The notes under the pieces: model-generated | The model's input: only the letters and a program-made list of their open reading frames with translations | Database searches by the model: none | Told to the model about the DNA's origin: nothing | Shown: positions 13,030 through 23,926 of the stretch, one piece after another | Layout: each line of letters starts with the position of its first letter | Position numbering within the stretch: position 1 is the first letter of the stretch | Made by a program: the position numbers and the translations under genes | Source: Bretschneidera sinensis | Lineage: Eukaryota; Streptophyta; Magnoliopsida; Brassicales; Akaniaceae | Assembly (NCBI GenBank): GCA_023935145.1 | Contig: CM043700.1 | Location: forward strand, 102,727,400-102,791,399 | Length of the DNA: 64,000 bases | Direction: 5' to 3'

Positions 13030-14229
13030 GAGGTGACTAATAGAAAGTGGCAATCGATTTAGAGGAATGCTGTAAGTACAATCGAGTTGGCTCTTGCTCC
13101 CGATATCAAGTATACTATGTTGAAAGAAACTACACCCAAGGGTTTGTGGGATACACTCGAGAGCATCTATGCATCAAATTCTTTGACCAATATATTGTGT
13201 CTCAAGATGGACCTATATTCTCTAAAGATGGAAAAAAGGTACAAGTCTTTATAATCATTTGAATGAATTTAACAAGTTAGTGTCTCAATTTTTTAATGCA
13301 GAAGAAACATTGAAGGATAAGGAAAAGTCATTGCTTTTGTTATCATCTTTACCAAAATCTTAAAAACCATTAGTGCAAACATTGTTGGTGGGCAAGTCGA
13401 CATTGACCTTGGATGATATGACCACGCTCCTACATGAGAATGAAAGGTTTATGGAAAACAAGAGTTTGTCTAATGGTAGTCAAACACTTTCTGTAGAAAG
13501 GTCTAATTGAGGGAAGAGCCAATAGAGAGTGAACAATGGCTCAAGGTGGAAGAGACGATGATGACAAAGAGTGCTTCTATTGTCGAGAGATAGGACACAC
13601 AATATTATTGTAAAGACATGAATGATAATTTAAAATAATCAAGAAGGATGGGTGGGAATAAGAGTCATGATAGTAAGAGTAGTGAAATGCTAATATCATC
13701 GAAGGAAGTGATGAAGAGGTGCTAGCTATTGAGCATATTGAAGAAAAATTGATGAGAGTAATATGGTTCTTCTTGATTTGACGTCCTCCATTCACATATT
13801 CAATAAAAAAAAGTACTTTGATTATATGAAGGAACCTACCCATGTCAAAGTTGCTACTGCATGTGGGAAACACAAAGTAATTGACGATGAAGGAAGCTTA
13901 AGGTTGAAGCTTTATGATGGAAGCATGAAGACACTTGAGAAGATAAAGTATGTTTCCCCTCTCATTACAAATATCATCTTTTTGGGGAGCTTGATAAGAT
14001 GAGATACACATGGACTGCGGGTAATAGAGAGCTGCAAGTTCTTAATGGATCAAATGTAGTGTTGAATGCTACTATGAACAAGAAATACTTATATGTGCTG
14101 GATGGGAATGTATTGCTCAGAAAATTAGGTGGAAGATATATAGAAGGACCAAAATGAAGGATCTCACCAACCAAGAAGAAAGTTAGATTTGTTGATGAGG
14201 TGTGAAGAATTTGAGCCAAGGTGGAGATT
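13030..14229 (+). pseudogene. Deleted Ty1/copia gag-pol (element X)
   Basis: Plus-strand copia gag with stops and shifts: about 13060-13500 reads STIELALAPDIKYTMLKETT, then GLWDTLESIYASNSLTNILC and KSTLTLDDMTTLLHENERFM. A CCHC knuckle follows at about 13565-13612 (C-F-Y-C-R-E-I-G-H-T ... C). At 13763-14002 a protease-like stretch (GSLRLKLYDGSMKTLEKIKY) runs into a short pre-integrase piece (ELQVLNGSNVVLNATMNKKY). Integrase, reverse transcriptase and RNase H are absent. The body ends at a purine-rich tract (AAGGTGGAGATT) directly before the LTR at 14230. The 5' end, including the 5' LTR, is missing. Confidence 0.8.
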
Positions 14230-14265
14230 TGTTAGGATCTTGGCTCAATTCCCCACAATGAGAAC
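14230..14265 (+). mobile_element. Copia X 3' LTR, first part
   Basis: Begins TGTTAGGATC after the polypurine tract and is cut off after 36 bp by the Athila-like insertion; it resumes at 20484. Confidence 0.75.
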
Positions 14266-15442
14266 TGATAAGAACTCATAATATCTATATGTTTGTTATA
14301 TTTCCTCATGTTTTAATAGTTATAATTGCTTAAATCTTGGATTTTGATTATGTTTCGTATTTTGTAGAGTATATTGAGGAGTTAAATCAAATTGAATTCA
14401 AAATCAAGAGATTTGTGAAGATTAGACAGAAAGTGGAAGCTGCAGCGCTGAAATGGCGATAATTATGAAAAGATGACAGAAAGCTGAAGCTGCAGCGCCA
14501 GAAAGCTGAAGCTGCAGTGCTGAAAAGGTGATAATAAAATTATAAATACTAACCCTAGCTGAAAGAAAAAGGGGAGCTGAGATAAAAGGCGCGACTATTG
14601 AACAGAAAATCTCTATTCTCTTTTCTTTAGGTTTTCTTTTAATTATGAGTAGCTAAACACTTTTCTTCCGGCTGAAGGATAATTGAAGTTTTGGTTCTTC
14701 AAGAATTGTGAGATCTAAATAATTTTCATTGCTCTTTTATTTCTTCTCTATTTATATATCTTCTGTATTTATTAAAAATTATTGTCTTGGTTGATTGATG
14801 CAAAGGGCCCGTTGTTCAATTATCAGGTTAATAAATTGTCATTTAGAACTTTAAATCCGTAATTGTTTAATTGTTCTAATATTAGTGGTAAAATAACAAA
14901 GTTGATTATAGAGAGATTTTCGATTTATGTTATGGAGATATATAACCTAGTCTAAATGAATCGAGCTTGTGTATTTGTTAGCTAGAATTGGTAGTCTCTC
15001 TAATTATTAATGCAGTCGATAGATTAAATCCTAAGAGCTTGTTTAGGGTTGTTTATTAACAAAGAAAGTAATCAAGAGCTTGTTTTGGTTATCGAGAAAG
15101 TAAGGAGAGATAGATTGTTAGAGCATGTTAACAACCATAACCAATTTAGTGAAGAATAGAAGATTTTATCCTTGTATCTGTGATCATTTCTCTGAACCAA
15201 TTCTAAAATTATACCTTTGGTTGGATATTTGCCTGATATTGATTTCTCCTTAGTTTTTAGTTGATTATAATTGCTTTCTTTTTTATTTCACTCCGAAATT
15301 TCAAACCTCTTTTTTTCTTTGTTTTAATTTTCATTAAAATAAATCTACCCAATCCCTGTGGATACGACCTTACTCATCACTGTTACAATTTGTATTTTTC
15401 GAGAGTGAGAATTTTATTATTTGTTGGATTCGACACCCACCA
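14266..15442 (+). repeat. 5' LTR of the Athila-like element
   Basis: 1177 bp, TG...CA ends. U3 has three copies of a GAAGCTGCAGCGCTG-like module at about 14436-14520, then a TATA box (TATAAATA, 14541-14548). Confidence 0.88.
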
Positions 15443-15475
15443 AATTTTGGCCTCGTTGCCAGGGATTGGTGTTAA
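15443..15475 (+). promoter_or_regulatory. Athila-type primer binding site
   Basis: AATTTTGGCCTCGTTGCCAGGGATT follows the LTR. It is a diverged form of TTTTGGCGCCGTTGCCGGGGATT, the priming site of Athila/Calypso elements, usually assigned to tRNA-Asp. The intact form occurs at 30855-30878 in element B. Confidence 0.75.
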
Positions 15476-15489
15476 TTAGATTTATTTTA

Positions 15490-16510
15490 ATGCTTCGTTC
15501 TTCTCGTGACGCTAGAGATTTGATCTCCATCATGGCTGCTAACTCACAACAATTTGGATTCAGGCAGGACACATCTCCAATAAAGGTGAATGAGATAAGT
15601 ATATCTTCCCTTGTAAATCAAATATCCAATCTAATTTCTATTGTTCAACAGTTAGCTGTAGGAAATATGCAACAAGTGAAAGCTTGTGGGATTTGTGCTA
15701 CCATCGGTCATCCAACTGACATGTGACCTACACTTCGAGATGATTCCTATAAGCATGCCAATGCAGCTGGAGGATTTCCAAGCCCACCACAAAGGAGATA
15801 TGATCCCTACTCAAATACCTACAACCCAAGATGGAGGGATCATCCCAATTTTAGCTATGGAGCAAGACCACAATTTCAACACTTTCAGCATAGACCACAT
15901 GCTCCACCACCACAACCAACCCCCACAAGTTTAGGTATGTCTCTAGAAGAAATTATTAAATCACTTTCAACTAACACACATCAATTTCAACAGGAGACAA
16001 GACCAAGCATTCAGCAACTGGAGAATCAAATGAGTCAACTGGCATCTTCTATGAACAGATTGGAATCTCAAGGTAAATTGCCATCACAAACTGTTGTTAA
16101 CCCAAAACAAAATGCTAGTGCAGTTACCTTGAGAAGCGGGAAGGAGTTGAAGGAACCCAGTAAGGCAACATGTGGAGAAGAAATTGAAAAAGAAATAGTT
16201 GTTCCTCAACCTCAAACTGACCAGCCTAGAGGACTCGATAGTGAACAACCAAAGGCATTGGTGACAAATCCTCCCTTTTCCTACTAGACTGACTAAATCA
16301 AAGAAAGAAGAGGAAGAGAAGGGAATTTTGGAAACTTTTCGCAAGGTTGAGGTAAATATTCCCTTACTTGATGCAATTAAACAAGTGCCTCGATATGCTA
16401 AATTTCTCAAGGAGTTGTGCACCAACAAGAGGAAGTTGAAAGGTAATGAAAAGATAAGTATGGGGGAAAATGTTTCAGCTGTCCTCCAGAAAAAAATTAC
16501 CTCCAAAATG
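15490..16510 (+). pseudogene. Athila-like gag, disrupted
   Basis: The frame from ATG 15490 reads MLRSSRDARDLISIMAANSQ. It contains a half zinc knuckle (C-G-I-C-A-T-I-G-H-P-T-D-M) followed by TGA at 15724, where relatives have cysteine. It continues in the same frame with the Athila signatures YDPYSNTYNPRWRDHPNFSY and NASAVTLRSGKEL. An extra T at about 16272-16276 shifts the frame (stop at 16285). The next frame, from about 16290, reads FRKVEVNIPLLDAIKQVPRY, FLKELCTNKRKL, and is shifted again in an A-run near 16490. Confidence 0.82.
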
Positions 16511-17354
16511 CAAGGACCCAGGTATGTTTACTATCCCTTGCAAACTAGGTGATGTTAGGATTGAGAAAGCAATGTTAGATCTAGGAGCTTCAATAAATGT
16601 CATGCCTCTCTCTATTTATTCATCTTTGAATCTTGGTCCATTAAAAGAAATAGGTGTGATTATTCAACTTGCTGATAGATCTAATGTATATCCTGAAGGA
16701 GTCTTGGAGGATGTCTTAGTACAAGTTAATGGGTTGGTCTTTCCTGCTGATTTTTATGTTCTTGACATGGAAGAAGATGACTATTCTAATTCAACACTAA
16801 TGTTATTAGGAAGGCCATTTCTAAAAACATCTAGGACAAAAATTGATGTGCATGATGGTACACTCATAATGGAATTTGATGGTGAAATTATTAAATTCAA
16901 TATTTATGACGCCATGAGGTACCCTAATAATGTATCTTCTGTTTTTGTTATGGATGTTATTGACCCATTGACACAGGAAATCTTTGATCTAATTGATGAT
17001 GATAAGCTAAAAGTTATACTTTGCAGGCATCTCACTCTTGAAGGGCTACGGAAGATCATGAAGAAGTTTGTGTTGGAGTCCGACCTGCAAGATGTAATCT
17101 ACGCATTAGAATCACTTAAACCTGTAAGGTATGATGTGTCTTACATTGAGTTGCCTCTTTCTCACATAAAACTTCTTCCTTCTATTGTGCAGGCACCAAA
17201 ATTGGAATTGAAACCCTTACCAGATCATTTGAAATATGCATTACCCATGGCTTCACAAGAGCATATATCAAGCCAGAATTTGCGGATGTTACTGATGACA
17301 TCCTTGAGGCCTCTCCAAAGCATACAAGCACCGAATTTGGCAATGAAGCAGTAG
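16470..17354 (+). CDS. Athila-like aspartic protease region (retropepsin)
   Basis: Longest open frame in the window (about 294 residues). It has a retropepsin-like core: KDPGMFTIPCKLG, then AMLDLGASINVMPLSIYSSL with the catalytic D-x-G-A-S, then IIQLADRS, VNGLVFPADFYVLDME, and the flap/C-terminal LLGRPFLKTSRTKIDVHDGT. The first residue is probably not a real start: the frame joins gag across a shift near 16490, so translation would be as gag-protease. After residue ~190 it enters the linker that in Athila precedes reverse transcriptase (LSHIKLLPSIVQAPKLELKP), and then stops. Cell role: cleaving the element's own polyprotein. Confidence 0.8.
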   Translation: MFQLSSRKKLPPKCKDPGMFTIPCKLGDVRIEKAMLDLGASINVMPLSIYSSLNLGPLKEIGVIIQLADRSNVYPEGVLEDVLVQVNGLVFPADFYVLDMEEDDYSNSTLMLLGRPFLKTSRTKIDVHDGTLIMEFDGEIIKFNIYDAMRYPNNVSSVFVMDVIDPLTQEIFDLIDDDKLKVILCRHLTLEGLRKIMKKFVLESDLQDVIYALESLKPVRYDVSYIELPLSHIKLLPSIVQAPKLELKPLPDHLKYALPMASQEHISSQNLRMLLMTSLRPLQSIQAPNLAMKQ

Positions 17355-19233
17355 TTGGTGCATTCAACCTATGTTTGTCTATGAGGGAATAAGAGTGTCT
17401 GGCTGAAGACGTAAAACTTAGCGCTTTTGGGAGGCAACCCAACTTTTTTTCTTACTTTCATTGTTTTCTTTATTCCCTTTTCTTTTATTTAGATTATTTT
17501 TATTTTATTTTTATCATTTTTCGGAGTGCATTTGATTTTCTTTCCAATTTTTTGGCAGAAGATGATTCTCGTAACCCGTAGGCACGCCTTATGGAAAATC
17601 TTGAATCCTGGAATTGGGCAACAAACCAGAAGAAATTGTTAAGTCACTTGCCATATTGGACAGGAACATGACGGCTTTCTTCGCTTACATGGGATTCACA
17701 CCACCTTTACCCCCAAGCATGTGACTGATATCTTGGTTGATGCTCAACATTTTCAAGGGAGTTTTCTACATACTCTTGTTCTTTTATAGTTTTTGAGCAT
17801 CTATTTTTGATACATTGAGGGCAATGTATGGATTAAGTGTGGGGGAGGGTCGTTGACATATGAATTTGATTTTACTTTGAACTTCACTTTTAGCTCCATT
17901 TTAATCAAATTTTGCGTCATTTTTCAAGAAAATTTTCAAAAATCCAAGTGATGCTTTAGTTCTTGTTTGTGATCCTTCTCTTCTTAATTCTAGATTCTGT
18001 CGATGCTTGTCTTAAATGATTTGGATTATTGTGAATTATCGAGATAAATTGAGGCATAATAAGGGATTAGCATGAATGGTTGAATTCTTATTTACTACAC
18101 AGTGATTAATTGCTCTTAATGATTGATTGAATGAAACGTGTGTGGGATCTAATGCACATGACCTTTTTTGTGCGCTTTTGAGCCAATGAGCATTCATATT
18201 ATATTATGCTCCATTTTCTTAATTGAGTGGTTGTCATACATAATTGATTTTTCTAGAACTTGCTTTGTTATGCATGTCAAAAAACTACATTGTTGAATTA
18301 GATGCATTGAATTAATAAGGGTATTTAGGTGAAGCCATTTAGCTTTCTTAAAAAAGCTTACCTTGATTTTTACTGTAGAAAGCCAATTTTGAACCTTGGC
18401 CCTTTTGTTGGAAGTTAACCATGGTATAAGCAATGTCAACCCATTCTTTTGTCGTTTTCCCTCTTTTGAACTTCTAATTGAAGGATCGTACTAGCTTGTT
18501 CACATGAAGCTTCAAATTATCTCTGAAAGGATTGAAAGATGTTGGGAATAAAGTGATTCAAGTTACAAGTGCCTTGAATTGCAAAAAGAAAGAAAATAGG
18601 CGGCCAGAGAAAAAGAAAAAAAAACAAAGAAAGAAAGAAAAAAAAAAGAAAAAGAAAAAAATAGCCGGCCAAAAAGAGAGAAAAGTTGTACAATTTCAAT
18701 TGTTTGGAAGTGAATTGATTGAAGAAAAAATTTGACATTACTGAGTTGTGCTTTGTGTGGAGAAGTTGGTATAATTCCTTTGATAAAAGTACCTAAAAAT
18801 TCCTTCTTACCACACCTTACCTAAGCCCCGTTACAACCCATTTAAGACCCTTAGATTCTTTGCATTTAATTCAATCCATTGATGTGATATATTAGCAAGC
18901 TTATGGTAAAGATCTTCTATGTTGTGACTTGAGAGCTCATTGATACCCTAAACACTTTGAGTGTATTGAGTGAATCCAATGAGAGGGTGTTAGATCCTAT
19001 TGCATTTTGATTTCGAGAAGATCATTGAGGTAATTGTTCATGGTGTGGTTTATAAGAATTTACACTATGAAATTGTTCGTTTCTTATTTGTCTTTAGATT
19101 TAAATCTTTAAGGCATGATAATTTGGATTATAGAGGATGAGTAAAGGTGGAAGAAGGAACGATGATGAGAAAAGGTGATGAACTTGAGCTATTGTATGCT
19201 TGAGGACAAGCATTGTTTAAGTGTGGGGGAATT
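17355..19233 (+). other. Non-coding 3' half of the Athila-like element
   Basis: Contains Athila 3' landmarks: GCTGAAGACGTAAAACTTAGCGC followed by GGGAGGCAACCCAA (17400-17443), two GTGTGGGGG blocks (about 17840 and 19221), and an A/G-rich tract at 18580-18690. The second GTGTGGGGGAATT is the polypurine tract immediately before the 3' LTR. The polymerase and integrase expected here are missing. Confidence 0.75.
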
Positions 19234-20483
19234 TGATAAGAACTCATAATATCTATATGTTTGTTATATTTCCTCATGTTTTAATAGTTATAATTGTTTA
19301 AATCTTGGATTTTGATTATGTTTCGTATTTTGTAGAGTATATTGAGGAGTTAAATCAAATTGAATTCAAAATCAAGAGATTTGTGAAGATTGGACAGAAA
19401 GTGGAAGCCGCAGCGCCATAAAGCTGAAGCTGCAGTGCTGAAATGGCGATAATTATGAAAAGAGGACAGAAAGCTGAAGCTGCAACGCTGAAATGGTGAT
19501 AATATGTGAAGATTGGGCAGCAACTTGGAGCTGCAGTGCCAGGAAGTTGGCGCTGCAGCGCTATCCCGTGGGTTTTGAAAGTTATAAATACTAACCCTAG
19601 CTGAAAGTAAAGGGGAGCTGAGATAGAAGGCGCGGCTGTTGAACAGAAAATCCCTCTTCTCTTTTCTTTAGGTTTTCTTTTAATTATGAGTAGCTAAACA
19701 CTTTTCTTCCGGCTGAGGGATAATTGAAGTTTTGGTTCTTCAAGAATTGTGAGATCTAAATAATTTTTATTGCTTTTTTATTTCTTCTCTATTTATATAT
19801 CTTCTGTGTTTATTAAAAATTATTTTCTTGGTTGATTGATGCAAAGGGCCCGTTGTTCAATTATCAGGTTAATAAATTGTCATTTAGAACTTAAAATCCG
19901 TAATTGTTTAATTGTTCTAATATTAGTGGTAAAATAACAAAGTTGATTATAGAGAGATTTTCGATTTATGTTATGGAGATATATAACATAGTCTAAATGA
20001 ATCGAGTTTGTGTATTTGTTGGCTAGAATTGGTAGTCTCTCTAATTATTAATGTTGTCGATAGATTAAATCCTAAGAGCTTGTTTAGGGTTATTTATTAA
20101 CAAAAGAAGTAATCAAGAGCTTGTTTTGGTTATCGAGAAAGTAAGGAGAGATAGGTTGTTAGAGCTTGTTAACAACCATAACCAATTTAGTGAAGAATAG
20201 AAGATTTTATCCTTGTATCTGTGATCAATTCTCTGAACCAATTCTGAAATTACACCTTTGGTTGGATATTTGCCTGATATTGATTTCTCCTTAGTTTTTA
20301 GTTGATTATAATTGCTTTCTTTTTTATTTCACTATGAAATTTCAAACCTCTTTTTTCCTTTGCTTTAATTTTCATTAAAATAAATCTACCCAATCTCTGT
20401 GGATACAACCTTACTCATCACTGTTACAATTTGTATTTTTCGAGAGTGAGAATTTTATTATTTGTTGGATTCGACACCCACCA
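19234..20483 (+). repeat. 3' LTR of the Athila-like element
   Basis: 1250 bp, closely similar to the 5' LTR but about 73 bp longer. U3 (19402-19565) carries five GCTGCAGCGC-like modules against three in the 5' LTR. Confidence 0.88.
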
Positions 20484-20893
20484 AGGACTTTTAATTGGTT
20501 TAGGAAAAACAGTTTCCTATTTTATAGTTGCTTATTCTCGTAGGAATAGTAGTAGTAGTTTATTATGTTGTTGTTATTCTTTTCCTAATAGTATTAGGAA
20601 AATATCCTCTATATAAAAGGGGACTTAGAGAAGATTTGAGATATACTCATAATTCCAATAATATTACTAGAGCTAGATGGAGAGCCTTAGGTGTATTGGG
20701 GATTTTTGGTTTGTGAGGGTAATAATTTTGTTCTTACTAATGTTGTTGTTAAGGATTAATAAAACTGTGAGTTTGTTGGTGGTATAGGCAAGGAGGTTGC
20801 CGAACCACATTAAATTGTTGTGCTTGATACTTTTTTGTTTATTTACTTATTTATTATTATAAGTAGGTAGATTTTAAGGGTAAAATCTCAACA
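20484..20893 (+). mobile_element. Copia X 3' LTR, second part
   Basis: Continuation of the LTR begun at 14230. It contains a TATA box (CTATATAAAAGG, about 20610-20621) and ends TCTCAACA at 20893, directly against the duplicated CDC48B segment. Confidence 0.72.
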
Positions 20894-22320
20894 ATAAGCA
20901 AAGTGGATAAAGGCATCTCTCCTACTGTAATGTTGCTACTTGAACTCCCACCTCTACCATTGAAGAAAGGAAAATATATTCAAGATTCTTGCCTATGAAT
21001 GACCATATGTACCCATTCTAATGCGTGCACGCATAACCTAAGAGTGTTTGTGAGCCACATGCAATGTTATTCAAAGTAAAATAGCAGTATTTACATTAGA
21101 CCAACCAAGATAGTAAAATAAAAATTATTCGTAGCCTTTGGTGACAATACAAAGAATTGCAACCAAGTAAATGTCAGAAAATAATCTTTTGGCAGCAAAA
21201 ACATCAGCCTTATCAAAGAATATTATGCTTGGGGCTGCAAATCGAGCACTCTAAAATGTATTGCACAACAATGCTTAACCCTTTCTAACATACATTGAAT
21301 ATAGTTCTGCGCCACTAATTTATAGTTCATGAAATTTGAGGGCAAACAACCTTATAAAATCTTAACAAAGGTACATGATTACAAACCACAAGTCAAATAA
21401 ACATAAGTAAAATACGAGTTCAAGTTGCCTTTGTGCACATGAACAACTAGAGCTAGCCACATAAAGTGATCTAATGAGCATATTTTATAGTTGAGAACGT
21501 CTTAATAAGAAATGAATTAATAAATGTATTACATCTTCTAGAGGGATTAAGAACATGTTTTACTAAGAAGAGTAGGATTTATAAAGTAATAAAAATCTAA
21601 GGAGCCTATTTATGTTTAATCTTTGGTGGCTAGTTATCAATGGATTTCAAATTTCACTAATTCCAAAGTAAACTTATCCTTAAGTTATGGAAAAGTTTAG
21701 GAATTTGTTTCACCACCTGAGTTTGTTCTAAGGCTGGTCTATTTATCAATCTTCGAAATAGTACCACTTGTTTTTTTAATAACACTATTTTTTATAGAGA
21801 GAAAAGCAAACAAAGAGACCAAACACTAGGTGATTTAGTGATAGATGATAAGATTCATAGAGAGCACCCAACCAGTTTACAACACTAATCAAAGCAACAC
21901 ACACAATAGTCAATTTAGTGTAGCCCAATATCTTGTGATAGAGCACATTTGTCTTTGCCTATCATTATGAAAATCATATCTTTAATTTCAAATTCTTATA
22001 CTAAAAGCGTCATCAAAGGTAGGTGATTTGTAATATGTGGATTCCAAATTCCAATGCCTTGGCATAGAATAGCAACAAACAAAAGAGTTATGATACCATG
22101 GAACCAAGAAAGTCCACAAGTAATCACGGGGAATTTGAGAAGTAATTTTGATATTTAAATTTTTTTGGTACAATTACTATTCAATTTCCTCGTGATTACT
22201 ATTGGACTTTCTTGGTTGGGATCTTAACTCCAAACAAAATGTAGTCAAGAAAATCCCTAGGTTCTTTTATACAAGTATTATAAATTTCCAAATGATTCTA
22301 ACATTTTTATGGTAAGTAAG
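20894..22320 (-). pseudogene. CDC48B: Partial duplicate of CDC48B (exons 9-10)
   Basis: Collinear copy of 2109-3561 in the same orientation, diverged by scattered substitutions and small indels. Exon 10 is cut by the copia LTR at 20893. Exon 9 (21186-21314, still 129 bp) keeps its AG acceptor but has TAA and TAG stops and has lost its donor (GT changed to AT). It cannot be coding. The left end abuts the copia X LTR and the right end abuts the gypsy C LTR, so both edges were set by retrotransposon insertions. Confidence 0.88.
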
Positions 22321-22916
22321 TGATAAGTGCTTAAATATTCATATTTAAGCCTCTTAATTTACATTTGTTAAGCTCTTTGTTTACATATTTTATTATGTTT
22401 TACTTCATTTTTGTGTTTTCTGTGTTTTTTATAGGCTTGTGAAGAAAAGAAAGCATTTTGAAGCTTTAAAGGAAGAAAACTGAAGATTTGAAAAAAAGCT
22501 AGTGCGATCGAGCGCAACATGGCCGCGATCGAGCACACAAGCAATCGTGCGCACACATAGAAGGCTCGAGCACACCCATGAGCTCGAGCGCAAAAGTAAG
22601 TGATTGAGCGCACATGCACAGAGAAACGACAGAGCCAGTTTTGGAAAGATTTCTTCCGGACCTATTTTGGAAATTAGGATTTCGAGGCACCCTTAGAACC
22701 CTATATATAGGCTTGTAAAACACAGAAAACACATCTTCCTTTTATCTTTTACTTTGGCTTGAAGTTGCAAGTTTTGGAGAGGAATTGACGACTCGTCTCC
22801 ACAGTATTCTTCGAGTTTTATATTTTCTATTTAGTTTATGTTATGATGATGTTTATCATAGACAACATGTGTAACTAACTTACTAATAGGGCTCGATTGA
22901 AGTCCTAATTATGCTT

Positions 22917-22955
<39 letters not shown>

Positions 22956-23638
22956 TTAATTTTCTTTGCAAATAGTCATGTTATGATGCTTTAATTGATT
23001 AATGCATGTTTTATTGAATTCCTTATATGTGTGTGTATGATCAACGCATCCATGTGGTATGGATTAGTTAGTTAGATCAATTTAGATGACCGAGTTCTGG
23101 GTTTGACAATAGTAACAAAAGAAATCCACGTCGGATTCTTTGGTTAATCAACATGAGAAACCGAGAGTATATACCATACCCTAGGTCTCGTGTGGTTGTC
23201 GATTTCCATAGATCTTATGCTCTTTTAAGGAACAACTCAGTATACACCATGTTGAATCCCTTAAGAAAGAAAAGAGTTAGAGTAAATACCATGCCTAACT
23301 CATTGCTTAGGGAAATCAATAGCTTAAGGAGTAGATGCCATGCCCTTAGGTTGACAACCATTAGGTATTCATGGTAGGGCTAGAGCATTAGCACATTACT
23401 TATTGGGAAAGTATGATTAGTGGTGGATATCAAAGCCCTATGTTCTTATCATTATCAATCTAGACTCAATATTTATTTCTCTCTTTTTATATTGCGAAAC
23501 TGATTCTAAAAATGAAATTCACCAATCCCCGTGGAGATGATTTCGCGCTTGCACACTATGCTACTGTTGACCTTATGCACTTGCATGTAAAACTGTACGA
23601 TTATTTGCTTATTTATTTGGGTAGATAAACGCACAACA
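22321..23638 (+). mobile_element. 5' LTR of gypsy element C
   Basis: Begins TGATAAGTGCTTAAATATTC and ends GCACAACA. Same family as the LTRs at 29478, 33746 and 52118. U3 carries several GCGATCGAGCGC-type motifs (22500-22620) upstream of a TATA box (CTATATATAG, about 22702). A (TA)n tract lies at about 22921-22952. Confidence 0.8.
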
Positions 23639-23926
23639 AGTTTTTGGCGTCGTTGCCGAGGATTGCGCTAAATTTCCTTTTAGAATTAGTTTCATTTAAT
23701 TCAGTAATTTTTATTTATTTATTATGTTTTATTTTTATCAAAATTTTAAGTTTTTATTTGTACCTTTATTTTTGTTTAATCCAAAACCTAATCTATTTCT
23801 TTTTTTTGTATTCTGTTTCAGGCACTCCAACAGAACTTTCTGTGCCACTTGCAATCGAGCGCACCATTCTGTGCGAACGAGCGCACTTGAGGCAGAAAGT
23901 CACCCACACTGCTGCACTAACGCAAG
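23639..23926 (+). mobile_element. Gypsy C primer site and leader, interrupted
   Basis: TTTTTGGCGTCGTTGCCGAGGATT (23641 on) is a slightly mutated Athila-type priming site. The following leader matches that of element B and again contains GAGCGCAC-type motifs (23845-23892). The element is then cut by copia A, and the rest of C is not found in the window. Confidence 0.72.

Larger units (their letters stand above)
14266..20483 (+). mobile_element. Athila-like Ty3/gypsy element, non-autonomous
   Basis: Full-length insertion of about 6.2 kb with LTRs beginning TGATAAGAACTC and ending CACCCACCA. Its target-site duplication is AGAAC (14261-14265) against AGGAC (20484-20488). It has an Athila-type primer site, a gag and an aspartic protease, but no reverse transcriptase, RNase H or integrase, so it would need proteins from a relative. 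The two LTRs differ mainly by extra repeat modules in the 3' copy. It split the 3' LTR of copia X. Confidence 0.88.

Noticed and set aside
18532..18735. Lysine-rich small protein (and its antisense)
   Set aside because: Low-complexity A/G-rich tract in the non-coding 3' part of the Athila-like element.
22500..22620. Bacterial-looking or vector sequence because of CGATCGAGCGC words
   Set aside because: The motifs are embedded in LTRs of a plant gypsy family and recur at the same LTR position in several copies.
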